Positions 51,293-61,086 of a stretch of 64,000 nucleotides of DNA are shown piece by piece. Each line of letters starts with the position of its first letter. The stretch's first letter is position 1. The translations under genes and the position numbers were made by a program. Source of the DNA: Streptomyces leeuwenhoekii (GTDB taxonomy: Bacteria; Actinomycetota; Actinomycetes; Streptomycetales; Streptomycetaceae); assembly GCF_001013905.1 (NCBI RefSeq), contig NZ_LN831790.1, positions 6,400,001 to 6,464,000 of the forward strand. Direction: 5' to 3'. Below the pieces are notes generated by a model. That model had not been told where the DNA came from, made no database searches, and worked only from the letters and a program-made list of their open reading frames with translations.

Positions 51293-53398
51293 ATGAGCAC
51301 GGAAGCGCGACGTGCCTCCTTTCCGCAGCGTCCTCAGCGTTCCCCGCACCCCACGAGCCCGCCGCAGGCGGAGACCTCCGGTGAGGACCGGTCGGCACCG
51401 GGCCCCTCCGACGCCGGCGGCCCCCGCGTCCCGGCCTTCCCGCCCGCCGCGGGGAGCACCGGACCCACGGCCCCGCCCCCGCCCCGGGCCTCCGCCCGCT
51501 TCCCCGACGCGCCGCCCGCGGTCGGCCGCCGGACCCCGGACCCGGCACCCGGCGCACCGGCCCCGGCCGCCCGCCAGGAACCCCAGCCGGCGCCGCCCAC
51601 AACCGCCCCCGCCGGGACCCCCGCCCGCACGGCCGGCTCGCCGAACCCGGCGCGTGACCCGGGCGCCTGCGAGGAGACGCCGCCCGGGTCGCCTGCCCGG
51701 GCGTCGTCGGGGACGACCACGCATGCGGGCCCGTTGCCCGGCACGGGCGCTCCCGCACGGACGCCGTCCGAGGCGCCTGCCCCTCCGGGGCCGATGCCGC
51801 GTTCGGGCGCTCCCGCCCAGGCGTCGTCCGAGACGACCGTCCACCTGGGTCCGATGCCCGGCACGGGTGCCCCCGCGCGGACGCCGTCCGAGGCGCCTGC
51901 CCCTCCCGGGCCGATGCCCGGCACGGGCGCTCCCGCGCGGACGCCGTCCGAAACGCTTCTCCGTCCGGGTCCGATGCCCGGCACGAGCGCTCCCGTGCAG
52001 GCGCGGTCCGAGGCTCCTGCCCCTCCGGGTCCGATGCCGGGCACGAGCACTCCCGCGCGGACGCGGTCCGAGGCGCCTGTCCACCCGGGTCCGATGCCTG
52101 ACACGGGCGCCCCTGTGCAGGCGCGGTCCGGGTCCGAGGCTCCTGCCCCTCCGGGCCCCATGCCCGGTACGGGTGCTCCCGCCCAGGCGCGGTCCGGGTC
52201 CAAGGTGCCTCCTCACCCGGGTCCGATGCCCGGTACGGGTGCTCCCGCCCAGGCGTCGTCCGCCGCGACACCCGCCCAGCCGGGCCCCGGGCGGCGTGCC
52301 GTCGCGCCCGCCGAGACGGTGTCCGAGACCACCACCCGGCTGCGCCCCGTCCCCGCCGAGGCGCCGGTGGCGGCCGCGGCCGTGCCCGGCGGCGCGGGCG
52401 TGCCCGAGGGTACCGGGAACCGCCACGGCCGCCCGGGCGACGGGCCCACACCGCCCATATCCGCCGGTGCGGCACACCCCGCCGGCCGGCCGCTCCCCGG
52501 CCACACGGTGCCGGCCCCCGGCCCGGTCCCGCCCTGGAGCACGCCCGTCCCCGGACCCGGCGCCGGGCCCTTCGCCCCCTTGGGGGAACCGGACCAGCAC
52601 GGCGGCGGAGACGGCGGTCCGGACCGGCCGCGCCGCTTCGGCGGCCGGGGGCGCTCCCAGGTCGTCGCCGCCACCGTCTGTCTCGTGCTCGGCGCGGGCC
52701 TCATCAGCGGGGCCGTCGCCGGTAGCTGGCTCGCCGGGGACTCGGCGCAGGACGGCGCCCGGGGCGCCTTCGCCGCGGCCGGGGACCTGTGGCACAGCGT
52801 GCCGGTCGACCGGCTCTTCCCGCCGACCGTCCAGGGCCGGGGCGCGGGCCCCGGCGGCGCCGACCGCACCTGGACGCGGATCGCCGTCGCCCCGGACAGC
52901 GGCTGCGCCGGCGCCTTCGACCCGCTGCTCCACAAGGTTCTCGACCCGGCCGGCTGCGCCCGGCTGCTGCGCGCCACCTACACCGACGCGACCCAGAGCC
53001 ACGTCACCACCGTGGGCCTGCTCTTCACCAAGGCGGACACCGCCGCCATGGCCTCGCTGGCCCACCGCTTCGACAAGGAGGGCCTGGACCGTCGCGGCGA
53101 CCTGATGCCCCTGCCGTACGCCGCGAAGGGCACGGTGGCGGCCGGCTTCGGCCCCTCCCAGCGGGCGGCGTGGACCGTCTCCGTCCTCACCGACGCCCCC
53201 GTCGTCGTCTACGCCGTCTCCGGCTGGGCCGACGGGCGCACCGTCGACGACCCGCAGCCCGCCGAGGAGGCCATGGCCTCCGGCGCCACCACCGCCCCCG
53301 CCCAGGCCGGCCTCGGCCACGAGGCCCGCGGCCTCGCCGACCGCATCGAACGGAGTCTGCGCAAGAACGCCGCCTCCGCCACGGAGCAGCCCTCGTGA
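51293..53398 (+). CDS. Pro-rich repeat protein with one membrane helix, coupled to a mycosin
   Basis: I do not recognise a named family. The 701-residue protein has a long Pro/Ala/Gly-rich N-terminal part (about 1-450). Residues about 146-330 contain nine imperfect tandem units of 20-22 residues with the core GPMPGTGAPARTPSEAPAPP. One transmembrane helix follows (about 458-482, VVAATVCLVLGAGLISGAVAG). An extracellular domain of about 215 residues has two conserved-looking Cys (GCAGAFDPLL, AGCARLL). Its stop overlaps the GTG of the mycosin gene, so the two are made together. The topology is probably a disordered cytosolic tail and a folded outer domain. Start ATG 51293 follows CGGGGGGT. Confidence 0.8.
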   Translation: MSTEARRASFPQRPQRSPHPTSPPQAETSGEDRSAPGPSDAGGPRVPAFPPAAGSTGPTAPPPPRASARFPDAPPAVGRRTPDPAPGAPAPAARQEPQPAPPTTAPAGTPARTAGSPNPARDPGACEETPPGSPARASSGTTTHAGPLPGTGAPARTPSEAPAPPGPMPRSGAPAQASSETTVHLGPMPGTGAPARTPSEAPAPPGPMPGTGAPARTPSETLLRPGPMPGTSAPVQARSEAPAPPGPMPGTSTPARTRSEAPVHPGPMPDTGAPVQARSGSEAPAPPGPMPGTGAPAQARSGSKVPPHPGPMPGTGAPAQASSAATPAQPGPGRRAVAPAETVSETTTRLRPVPAEAPVAAAAVPGGAGVPEGTGNRHGRPGDGPTPPISAGAAHPAGRPLPGHTVPAPGPVPPWSTPVPGPGAGPFAPLGEPDQHGGGDGGPDRPRRFGGRGRSQVVAATVCLVLGAGLISGAVAGSWLAGDSAQDGARGAFAAAGDLWHSVPVDRLFPPTVQGRGAGPGGADRTWTRIAVAPDSGCAGAFDPLLHKVLDPAGCARLLRATYTDATQSHVTTVGLLFTKADTAAMASLAHRFDKEGLDRRGDLMPLPYAAKGTVAAGFGPSQRAAWTVSVLTDAPVVVYAVSGWADGRTVDDPQPAEEAMASGATTAPAQAGLGHEARGLADRIERSLRKNAASATEQPS
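51728..52282 (+). repeat. 60-base tandem repeat encoding Pro-rich units
   Basis: Nine in-frame units (60, 60, 60, 60, 60, 60, 66, 66 and 63 bases) code for GPMPGTGAP-type segments. Two units gain an extra Gly-Ser, and divergence between copies shows they are not newly amplified. Confidence 0.85.
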
Positions 53399-54570
53399 CA
53401 GCCACCGCCCGCCGCGCCGGGGCCCTCGGCGTCCTCCTCGCCGCGGCCCTCGCCCTCGTCCCGCCCGCCCCCGCCCACGCCGACGGCATACGCGCCAAGC
53501 AGTGGGCCCTGGACGCCCTGCACACCCAGGAGATCTGGCGCACCACCAAGGGCGAGGGCGTCACCGTCGCCGTCCTCGACACCGGGGTCGAGGCCGACCA
53601 CCCGGACCTCGCCGGCAACGTCCTCACCGGCAAGGACATGGTCGGCTTCGGCGCGCGCGAGGGCGACCGCGCCTGGGCCCGCCACGGCACCGCGATGGCC
53701 GGGATCATCGCCGGTCACGGCCATGGGCCCGGCGGTGCCGACGGCGTCATGGGCGTCGCCCCGGAGGCGAAGATCCTGCCCGTCCGGGTCATCCTGGAGG
53801 ACAGCGACCCCTCCCGCGCCAAGGCCCGCAAGACCCGCGGCAACGCCCTCGCCGAGGGCATCCGCTGGGCCGCCGACCACGGCGCCGACGTCATCAACCT
53901 CTCCCTGGGCGACGACTCGGCCTCCGCCCACCCCGAGGCCGCCGAGGACGAGGCGATCCAGTACGCCCTGCGGAAGGGCGTCGTGGTGGTCGCCTCCGCC
54001 GGCAACGGCGGCGAGAAGGGCGACCGCATCTCCTACCCGGCCGCCTACCCGGGTGTCATCGCCGCGACCGCCGTCGACCGCTACGGCACCCGCGCCTCCT
54101 TCTCCACCCGCCGCTGGTACGCCACGGTCAGCGCCCCCGGCGTCGACATCGTCATCGCCGACCCCGACCACCGGTACTACGAGGGCTGGGGCACCAGCGC
54201 CGCCGCCGCGTTCGTGTCCGGCGCCGCCGCCCTGCTCAAGGCGGCCCACCCCGCTCTCACCCCCGCCCAGGTCAAGCGGCTCCTGGAGGACACGGCCGGC
54301 GACGCGCCCGCCGACGGGCGCGACGACTCCCGCGGCTTCGGCTTCGTCGACCCGGTCGCCGCCATCGAGGCGGCCGGACGCCTGGGACCCGAGCGGCTGA
54401 GGCCCGCGGCGTACGGCGAGGAGTACTTCGGCCCCGGCCCGGACACCACCCGCTCCGGCGATGGCACCACCGCCTGGGCCGCACCGCTCGCGGGCGGTGC
54501 CGGCGGCGTGCTGCTGGTGGCCGCGGTCGTCCTGTGGCGCGGGCGCCGCACCCGCCCCGGCGGCCTCTGA
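53395..54570 (+). CDS. Mycosin-like S8 subtilase (type VII secretion-associated type)
   Basis: A 391-residue secreted or membrane-anchored serine protease. The signal peptide spans about 1-30 (GALGVLLAAALALVPPAPAHA). The triad is Asp in VAVLDTGVEADHPDL, His in ARHGTAMAGIIAGHG and Ser in GWGTSAAAAFVSGAA. A C-terminal helix (GGVLLVAAVVLWRGRR, about 365-382) and a short basic tail anchor it, as in mycosins of ESX/type VII systems. No EccC, EsxA or other type VII gene is visible in the window. The GTG start overlaps the stop of the repeat protein. A possible role is processing that protein or another surface substrate. Confidence 0.9.
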   Translation: MTATARRAGALGVLLAAALALVPPAPAHADGIRAKQWALDALHTQEIWRTTKGEGVTVAVLDTGVEADHPDLAGNVLTGKDMVGFGAREGDRAWARHGTAMAGIIAGHGHGPGGADGVMGVAPEAKILPVRVILEDSDPSRAKARKTRGNALAEGIRWAADHGADVINLSLGDDSASAHPEAAEDEAIQYALRKGVVVVASAGNGGEKGDRISYPAAYPGVIAATAVDRYGTRASFSTRRWYATVSAPGVDIVIADPDHRYYEGWGTSAAAAFVSGAAALLKAAHPALTPAQVKRLLEDTAGDAPADGRDDSRGFGFVDPVAAIEAAGRLGPERLRPAAYGEEYFGPGPDTTRSGDGTTAWAAPLAGGAGGVLLVAAVVLWRGRRTRPGGL

Positions 54571-54683
54571 CGGACGGGAGCCGGGGCCTGCCACCGCCGG
54601 TCACGCCGCGACGGCGACCCGCTCCGGCGGACCGGCCCCGGCCACCGGGACGGGCCCGCCCGATCCCCGCCGCGACCCCCCGA

Positions 54684-54700
54684 TAGGGTCGGGAACCGTG
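54684..54700 (+). promoter_or_regulatory. -10 element close to the SseB-family start
   Basis: TAGGGT (54684-54689) ends 8 bases before the GTG at 54698. The spacing suits a leaderless or nearly leaderless transcript. Confidence 0.4.
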
Positions 54701-55429
54701 GCGAACAAGAACATCCCCGACTCCGGCTTCTCCGACGACGACGGCTCCGCCGATCCCCGGCTGAGCGCGGCGCTCGCCGCCTGGGCCGAGGACCGCACCG
54801 CCGTCGGCCCGGTCCTTACGGCCCTCAAGGGCGCCCGGCTGCTCGTCCCCGTCGTGGCCGTGCTCGGCGAGGTGGAGGAGGACGAGACAGGGCTGCGCCG
54901 CGAGAAGACCAGTGAGATGGCCGTACCGACCCTGAAGGCCGCCGGCCGCACCGCCCTGCCCGCCTTCACCTCCACCGACAGCCTCGCCCGCTGGGACCCG
55001 GCGGCCCGCCCCGTCGCCGTCCCGCTTCACCAGGCCCTCCAGGCCGCCGCGCACGAGAAGGCGGACACGGTCGTGCTGGACCTGGCGGGGCCGGTGCCGT
55101 TCGAACTGACCGGGCCCGCGCTGCTGGCGCTGGCCGAGGGGCGCACGACGACCGACCCGCTGGCCGACCCGGCCGTCGTGGAGGCCGTGCGGAGCGCCGT
55201 GGCCGCCGAGCCCGCCGTGCTCCGCGCCCACCTGGGGCCGGGGCAGGCGGACGGCACCCTCGCCCTCGTCCTGGACCCCGCCGCGGCGCCCGCCGAGACC
55301 GCCCGCGCGGTCGCCGAGCGCCTGGCCGCCGACGAAACGCTCAGGGCCCGCCTGGTGCGCGGCCTCGACCTGGCACTGCTGCCGGCCGGGGCGACGCCAC
55401 CGGGCGAGCCCTTGTACGTGCGTCGGTGA
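54698..55429 (+). CDS. SseB-family protein
   Basis: A 243-residue cytosolic protein with an SseB-like N-terminal domain: LSAALAAWAEDRTAVGPVLTALKGARLLVPVVA in separate helices and strand, and TSTDSLARWDPAARPVAVPL further on. The C-terminal part (about 170-243) resembles the enhanced-serine-sensitivity partner domain. The molecular function of these actinomycete proteins is not established. It is convergent with the DUF1844 gene and has no Shine-Dalgarno sequence, in keeping with the close -10 element. Confidence 0.8.
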   Translation: MANKNIPDSGFSDDDGSADPRLSAALAAWAEDRTAVGPVLTALKGARLLVPVVAVLGEVEEDETGLRREKTSEMAVPTLKAAGRTALPAFTSTDSLARWDPAARPVAVPLHQALQAAAHEKADTVVLDLAGPVPFELTGPALLALAEGRTTTDPLADPAVVEAVRSAVAAEPAVLRAHLGPGQADGTLALVLDPAAAPAETARAVAERLAADETLRARLVRGLDLALLPAGATPPGEPLYVRR

Positions 55430-55443
55430 GGATCGGGTGTGCG

Positions 55444-55818
55444 TCAGCCGTAGACGGGGCCGGTGTACTTCTCACCGGGGCCCTGGCCCGGCTCGTCCGG
55501 GACCAGCGACGCCTCGCGGAAGGCGAGCTGCAGCGACTTCAGGCCGTCGCGCAGCGGTGCCGCGTGGAAGGAGCTGATCTCGGTCGTGCTCGCGTCCAGC
55601 AGACCGGCCAGCGCGTGCACCAGCTTGCGGGCCTCGTCCAGGTCCTTGTGCTCGTCACCCTCCTCGGTCAGGCCCAGCTTCACCGCGGCGGCGCTCATCA
55701 GGTTGACGGCGACCGTCACGATGACCTCGACGGCCGGGACCTCGGCGATGTCGCGGGTCATGGCGTCGAAGTCGGGGCCGGGCGTCCCGGGGGTCTCCGA
55801 GGGGGAGGTCTCACTCAT
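55444..55818 (-). CDS. DUF1844 protein
   Basis: A 124-residue protein with the DUF1844 helical domain (about 20-100): AEVPAVEVIVTVAVNLMSAAAVKLGL and DLDEARKLVHALAGLLDA, in separate pieces. Its position directly upstream of and divergent from infC is widely conserved in actinobacteria, but its function is not known. On its strand TATCGT (55826-55831) lies 7 bases before the ATG, so a leaderless transcript is possible, although GTGGGG in between could serve as a weak ribosome-binding site. Confidence 0.85.
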   Translation of the reverse strand: MSETSPSETPGTPGPDFDAMTRDIAEVPAVEVIVTVAVNLMSAAAVKLGLTEEGDEHKDLDEARKLVHALAGLLDASTTEISSFHAAPLRDGLKSLQLAFREASLVPDEPGQGPGEKYTGPVYG

Positions 55819-56207
55819 GCCCCACACGATAGGCGCAGCCCGGACGCGCCCCGTCCGCGGGAGGCCGCCGCACGACGGTTCGCGGCATCCCCGGCGAACT
55901 GCTAACCTTGTGTAACGACCGGTCGGACACGTATGCCACGGCAAGTGCCCGACCCACAAGTGGAGGCTTCCGAACTCCCACCTGACCGTCCCCCGGGACG
56001 GCGGGTCACCGGTCAGGCGGTCCCGCTTCGGCGGCGACCGGCCCGAAAGCGCGCCCCGCGGTCACCGTGGCGGTGCTCCGGTAGTTCGAGGAGCCCCGTT
56101 GTGATCGTCCGGGGCATTTTCTGTGTCTCGGCGCGGTTAGGTCTAACGAACACAGACGTTACGCGGCTGTCCGCCAGACCGTCGCGTGGTGCTACCGAGG
56201 AGGATCC
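55819..56207 (+). promoter_or_regulatory. Structured leader region of infC
   Basis: No gene lies in these 389 bases. Two structures stand out. One is a stem of CCTGACC (55981-55987) with GGTCAGG (56011-56017), with CGTCCC/GGGACG (55987-56000) inside. The other is the hairpin GCCCCG (56093-56098)/CGGGGC (56110-56115) followed by ATTTTCT, which looks like an intrinsic attenuator about 90 bases before infC. Confidence 0.5.
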
Positions 56208-56861
56208 ATCAGCGCCGAGCCCCGCATCAACGACCGGATTCGCGTTCCCGAGGTGCGACTTGTCGGTCCCAGCGGCGAGCAGGTCGGGATTGTCCCGCTT
56301 GCCAAGGCCCTGGAGCTTGCGCAGGAGTACGACCTCGATCTCGTCGAGGTCGCGGCGAACGCCCGTCCGCCCGTGTGCAAGCTCATGGACTACGGGAAGT
56401 TCAAGTACGAGTCGGCCATGAAGGCCCGTGAGGCGCGCAAGAACCAGGCGCACACGGTCATCAAGGAGATGAAGCTCCGGCCGAAGATCGACCCGCACGA
56501 CTACGACACCAAGAAGGGTCACGTCGTCCGGTTCCTCAAGCAGGGCGACAAGGTCAAGATCACGATCATGTTCCGTGGTCGCGAGCAGTCCCGGCCCGAG
56601 CTGGGCTACCGGCTGCTGCAGCGCCTCGCGGAGGACGTCCAGGACCTCGGTTTCGTCGAGTCGAACCCGAAGCAGGACGGCCGAAACATGATCATGGTCC
56701 TCGGTCCGCACAAGAAGAAGACCGAGGCGATGGCCGAGGCTCGCCAGGCGCAGGAGGCCCGCAAGGCGGAAGCGAAGGCCAACCCCGGCCGTTCGATGAA
56801 CGCCGCGGACCCCGACGCCGCCAACGCCGAGGCTCCGGCCGACGCTTCCGCCGAGGCGTGA
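56208..56861 (+). CDS. infC: Translation initiation factor IF-3, probable ATC start
   Basis: IF-3 binds the 30S subunit and proofreads start codon selection. The 217-residue protein has both domains (about 8-80 and 85-175), with [18 protein letters not shown] and the linker [14 protein letters not shown], plus a disordered acidic tail. The conserved IF-3 opening [17 protein letters not shown] is in frame only if translation begins at ATC 56208. GAGGAGG stands 4-5 bases before it, and no ATG or GTG is placed for that start. The first GTG (56253) would remove 15 conserved residues. Non-standard starts are known in infC genes and allow IF-3 to limit its own translation. Confidence 0.93.
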   Translation: MSAEPRINDRIRVPEVRLVGPSGEQVGIVPLAKALELAQEYDLDLVEVAANARPPVCKLMDYGKFKYESAMKAREARKNQAHTVIKEMKLRPKIDPHDYDTKKGHVVRFLKQGDKVKITIMFRGREQSRPELGYRLLQRLAEDVQDLGFVESNPKQDGRNMIMVLGPHKKKTEAMAEARQAQEARKAEAKANPGRSMNAADPDAANAEAPADASAEA

Positions 56862-56908
56862 TCCCCGGGGGCGCGAGCCCCCAAGGATGTAACCGAAACA
56901 ACAGCGAC

Positions 56909-56950
56909 GCTCCATCGTGGTGCCCGGTTCTCGCGACCGGGCACCGGAGC
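56909..56950 (+). promoter_or_regulatory. Strong hairpin just before rpmI
   Basis: GGTGCCCGG (56919-56927) pairs with CCGGGCACC (56937-56945), and GCTCC (56909-56913) pairs with GGAGC (56946-56950) outside it. It ends 26 bases before the rpmI ATG and may take part in L20-type feedback. A smaller stem lies at 56867-56882. Confidence 0.5.
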
Positions 56951-56976
56951 GCCACCGACGAGGAGAGAACGGCGCT

Positions 56977-57171
56977 ATGCCGAAGAACAAGTCGCACAGC
57001 GGTGCCAGTAAGCGCTTCAAGATCACCGGCTCCGGCAAGGTGCTCCGTGAGCGCGCCGGCAAGCGCCACCTGCTCGAGCACAAGTCGTCCCGTGTGACGC
57101 GTCGCCTCACCGGCAACGCCGAGATGGCCCCGGGCGACGCCGCGAAGATCAAGAAGCTTCTCGGCAAGTGA
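56977..57171 (+). CDS. rpmI: Ribosomal protein bL35
   Basis: A 64-residue basic protein of the large subunit ([20 protein letters not shown] and ending KIKKLLGK). Start ATG 56977 has GAGGAGAG upstream. An in-frame extension from 56917 runs through the hairpin and is rejected. It is part of the infC-rpmI-rplT operon; rplT begins 109 bases later. In other bacteria bL20 represses translation from this site. Confidence 0.97.
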   Translation: MPKNKSHSGASKRFKITGSGKVLRERAGKRHLLEHKSSRVTRRLTGNAEMAPGDAAKIKKLLGK

Positions 57172-57280
57172 CGCGTCGGCGCTGATCGTCCGATCCGCGC
57201 CCGCCGTACGTCAGGACCGGGACCCAATCGTTTCCGGGCCGCGTGAGCACCACCGCGGCCCCGCTACAAGGAGTTAACAA

Positions 57281-57664
57281 GTGGCACGCGTCAAGCGGGC
57301 AGTCAACGCCCACAAGAAGCGCCGGGCGATCCTCGAGCAGGCCTCCGGCTACCGCGGTCAGCGTTCGCGCCTGTACCGCAAGGCCAAGGAGCAGGTCACC
57401 CACTCGCTGGTCTACAACTACAACGACCGCAAGAAGCGCAAGGGCGACTTCCGTCAGCTGTGGATCCAGCGCATCAACGCCGCTGCCCGCGCCAACGGCA
57501 TCACGTACAACCGCTTCATCCAGGGTCTGAAGGCCGCCAACGTCGAGGTCGACCGCAAGATCCTCGCCGAGCTGGCCGTCAACGACCCGAACGCGTTCGC
57601 CGCGCTCGTCGAGGTCGCCCAGAAGGCGCTCCCGAGCGACGTCAACGCGCCGAAGGCTGCGTGA
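57281..57664 (+). CDS. rplT: Ribosomal protein bL20
   Basis: A 127-residue protein essential in early 50S assembly. It has the N-terminal basic extension ([20 protein letters not shown]) and the globular C-terminal domain from about residue 60. The GTG start is preceded by AAGGAG. In E. coli and Bacillus bL20 also regulates its own operon by binding leader RNA. It ends the operon, and a hairpin follows. Confidence 0.97.
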   Translation: MARVKRAVNAHKKRRAILEQASGYRGQRSRLYRKAKEQVTHSLVYNYNDRKKRKGDFRQLWIQRINAAARANGITYNRFIQGLKAANVEVDRKILAELAVNDPNAFAALVEVAQKALPSDVNAPKAA

Positions 57665-57697
57665 CGCCGCGCCGGCACCGAGCCGACGTGACGAACG

Positions 57698-57728
57698 GGA
57701 CCCGCAGGCCGACCCGGTCTGCGGGTCC
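57698..57728 (+). terminator. Hairpin after rplT
   Basis: Ten-base arms (57698-57707 and 57719-57728) with an 11-base loop, 33 bases after the rplT stop and 39 before the next gene. No T-run. Confidence 0.5.
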
Positions 57729-57767
57729 TGCCGTGTCCGTGAACCGCTGAACCCCAAGGTGAACCGC

Positions 57768-58628
57768 ATGCCCCCCGCCTCCCCCGAGCTGATCTCCCCC
57801 CGCTCTCCCCGTGTGCTGGCCGCGCGGCGGCTGGCCAAGCGGAACTTCCGGGGCAAGGAACGGCTCTTCCTCGCCGAGGGGCCGCAGGCCGTGCGGGAGG
57901 CGGCCACGCACCGGGCCGGCGGGACCTCCCCGCTCGTCGAACTGTTCGCCACCACCGAGGCCGCGGACCGCTACGCCGACATCGTCGGCGCCGCCCGAGA
58001 CGCCGGCGCCCGCGTCCACCTCGCCGCCGAGCAGGTCATCGCCGACATCTCCACCACCGTCACCCCGCAGGGACTCGTCGGCGTCTGCCGGTTCCTGGAC
58101 ACCCCCTTCGACGACATCCTCGCCGCCCGCCCGAGGCTCGTCGCCGTCCTCGCCCACGTCCGCGACCCCGGCAACGCCGGCACCGTGCTGCGCTGCGCCG
58201 ACGCCGCCGGAGCCGAGGCCGTCGTCCTCACCGACGCCTCCGTCGACCTGTACAACCCCAAGGCCGTGCGCGCCTCGGTCGGCTCCCTGTTCCACCTGCC
58301 CGTCGCCGTCGGCGTCCCCGTCGAGCGGGCCGTGGCCGGGCTGAAGGACACCGGCGTCCGGGTGCTGGCCGCAGACGGGGCGGGCGAGTGCGACCTCGAC
58401 GCCGAGCTCGACCGGGGCACCATGGGCGGGCCCACGGCCTGGGTGTTCGGCAACGAGGCGTGGGGGCTGCCGGAGGAGACCCGCGCCCTGGCCGACGCCG
58501 TCGTCCGCGTGCCCATCCACGGCACGGCCGAGAGCCTGAACCTCGCCACCGCCGCCGCCGTGTGCCTGTACGCCTCCGCGCGTGCACAGCGCGCCGCCGG
58601 AGGGTGCCGCTCCGTCACCAAGAGCTAG
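57768..58628 (+). CDS. SpoU/TrmH-family RNA 2'-O-methyltransferase
   Basis: A 286-residue RNA methyltransferase. An N-terminal substrate-binding domain (about 15-95) is followed by the SPOUT knot domain: VLAHVRDPGNAGTVLRCADA (motif 1), VFGNEAWGLPEE (motif 2) and VPIHGTAESLNLATAAAV (motif 3). It methylates a ribose 2'-hydroxyl in rRNA or tRNA, and the site is not readable. ATG 57768 follows AAGGTGA; a GTG 9 bases earlier overlaps that site. The position after rplT is conserved in actinobacteria. Confidence 0.93.
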   Translation: MPPASPELISPRSPRVLAARRLAKRNFRGKERLFLAEGPQAVREAATHRAGGTSPLVELFATTEAADRYADIVGAARDAGARVHLAAEQVIADISTTVTPQGLVGVCRFLDTPFDDILAARPRLVAVLAHVRDPGNAGTVLRCADAAGAEAVVLTDASVDLYNPKAVRASVGSLFHLPVAVGVPVERAVAGLKDTGVRVLAADGAGECDLDAELDRGTMGGPTAWVFGNEAWGLPEETRALADAVVRVPIHGTAESLNLATAAAVCLYASARAQRAAGGCRSVTKS

Positions 58629-58678
58629 TAGGGTGACCACCTCGGGGCCCCTGCACGGCGGAGAGGTGGGGTACGGGG

Positions 58679-59827
58679 ATGAGCGTCGGCACGAGCAGCG
58701 CACCGGGATCACGGGAGGCGCGGCGAGCGCCCGCGTCCCGGCCGCCCGGTGAGCGCGCCGACCTCGCCGGCCTCGGCATCGACCCCGACGACCTGCCCGA
58801 CGGCCTCGTCGTCGCCGACGAGCACGGACGGGTGATCTGTTTCAACGCCGCCGCCGAGCGCGTCACCGCCCGGCGCGCCGCCGACGCCCTCGGACAGCCA
58901 CTGGAGCGGGCCCTGCCGCTGGAGGACCTGGAGGGCCGGCGCTGGTGGCAGCTCACCGACCCCTACGGCGGGCTCGCCATCCGGGTCCGCCAGCCCGAGC
59001 GCAACCTGCTGCTGCCCGGCGGGCGCGAGGTGCTGGTCTCCGCCCGGTACGTCCGCGTCCGGCCCACCGGCCCCGTCCACCGCGTGGTCGTCACCCTGCG
59101 CGACACCGAGGCGCGCCGCCGCACCGAGCGCAGCCACGCCGAGCTGATCGCCACCGTCGCCCACGAACTGCGCTCGCCGCTCACTTCCGTCAAGGGCTTC
59201 ACCGCCACCCTGCTGGCCAAGTGGGCGAGGTTCACCGACGACCAGAAACGGCTGATGCTGGAGACCGTCGACGCCGACGCCGACCGGGTCACCCGGCTCA
59301 TCGCCGAGCTGCTCGACATCTCCCGCATCGACTCCGGGCGGCTGGAGCTGCGCCGCCAGCGCGTCGACATCGGCGCCGCCGTCGGCCGCCACATCCAGGC
59401 GTACGTCGCCGCCGGCCAGCCCGCCGACCGCTTCCTGCTCCGCGTCCAGCAGCCGCTGCCCGATCTGTGGGCCGACCCCGACAAGATCGACCAGGTGCTC
59501 AGCAACCTGATCGAAAATGCCGTGCGGCACGGCGAGGGAACCGTCACCATCGATGTCACACCCGCCGCGTCCCCCCGGGAGGGAGAGGACGCCGGTACGT
59601 CGGTCACGGTGAGCGACGAGGGGCCCGGCATCCCGGAGGAGTCCATGAACCGCGTCTTCACCCGTTTCTGGCGGGGCAGCAAGCGCGGCGGCACGGGTCT
59701 CGGGCTCTACATCGTCAAGGGCATCGTGGAGGCCCACGGCGGCACCATCACGGTCGGCCGCGCCCCCGGCGGCGGCGCCGAGTTCCGCTTTACGCTGCCC
59801 GTGGCGGCCCCGGCCTTCCTGGCCTGA
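58679..59827 (+). CDS. PAS-domain sensor histidine kinase, orphan
   Basis: The 382-residue kinase has a PAS domain (about 35-140, GLVVADEHGRVICFNAAAER) and no membrane helix, so it is probably cytosolic. The phospho-acceptor His162 lies in VAHELRSPLTSVKGF. The ATPase domain shows the N box NLIENAVRHG and the G boxes DEGPGIP and GGTGLGLYIVKGI. No response regulator gene is adjacent. It sits between the RNA methyltransferase and pheST. TAGGGT (58629-58634) may be the -10 element of its promoter, with a start codon 45 bases on. Confidence 0.92.
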   Translation: MSVGTSSAPGSREARRAPASRPPGERADLAGLGIDPDDLPDGLVVADEHGRVICFNAAAERVTARRAADALGQPLERALPLEDLEGRRWWQLTDPYGGLAIRVRQPERNLLLPGGREVLVSARYVRVRPTGPVHRVVVTLRDTEARRRTERSHAELIATVAHELRSPLTSVKGFTATLLAKWARFTDDQKRLMLETVDADADRVTRLIAELLDISRIDSGRLELRRQRVDIGAAVGRHIQAYVAAGQPADRFLLRVQQPLPDLWADPDKIDQVLSNLIENAVRHGEGTVTIDVTPAASPREGEDAGTSVTVSDEGPGIPEESMNRVFTRFWRGSKRGGTGLGLYIVKGIVEAHGGTITVGRAPGGGAEFRFTLPVAAPAFLA

Positions 59828-59862
59828 GCACCCACGGGCGCATCCGCCTACCGCCACCCCGT

Positions 59863-61085
<1,223 letters not shown>

Positions 61086-61086
<1 letters not shown>

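Noticed and set aside
51728..52282. CRISPR-like array
   Set aside because: The 60-base units are contiguous, in frame and imperfect. They encode a Pro-rich protein repeat, with no spacers and no cas genes.
53395..54570. Evidence for a type VII secretion locus
   Set aside because: Only the mycosin-like protease is present. No EccC ATPase, EccD or WXG100 gene can be found in the window.
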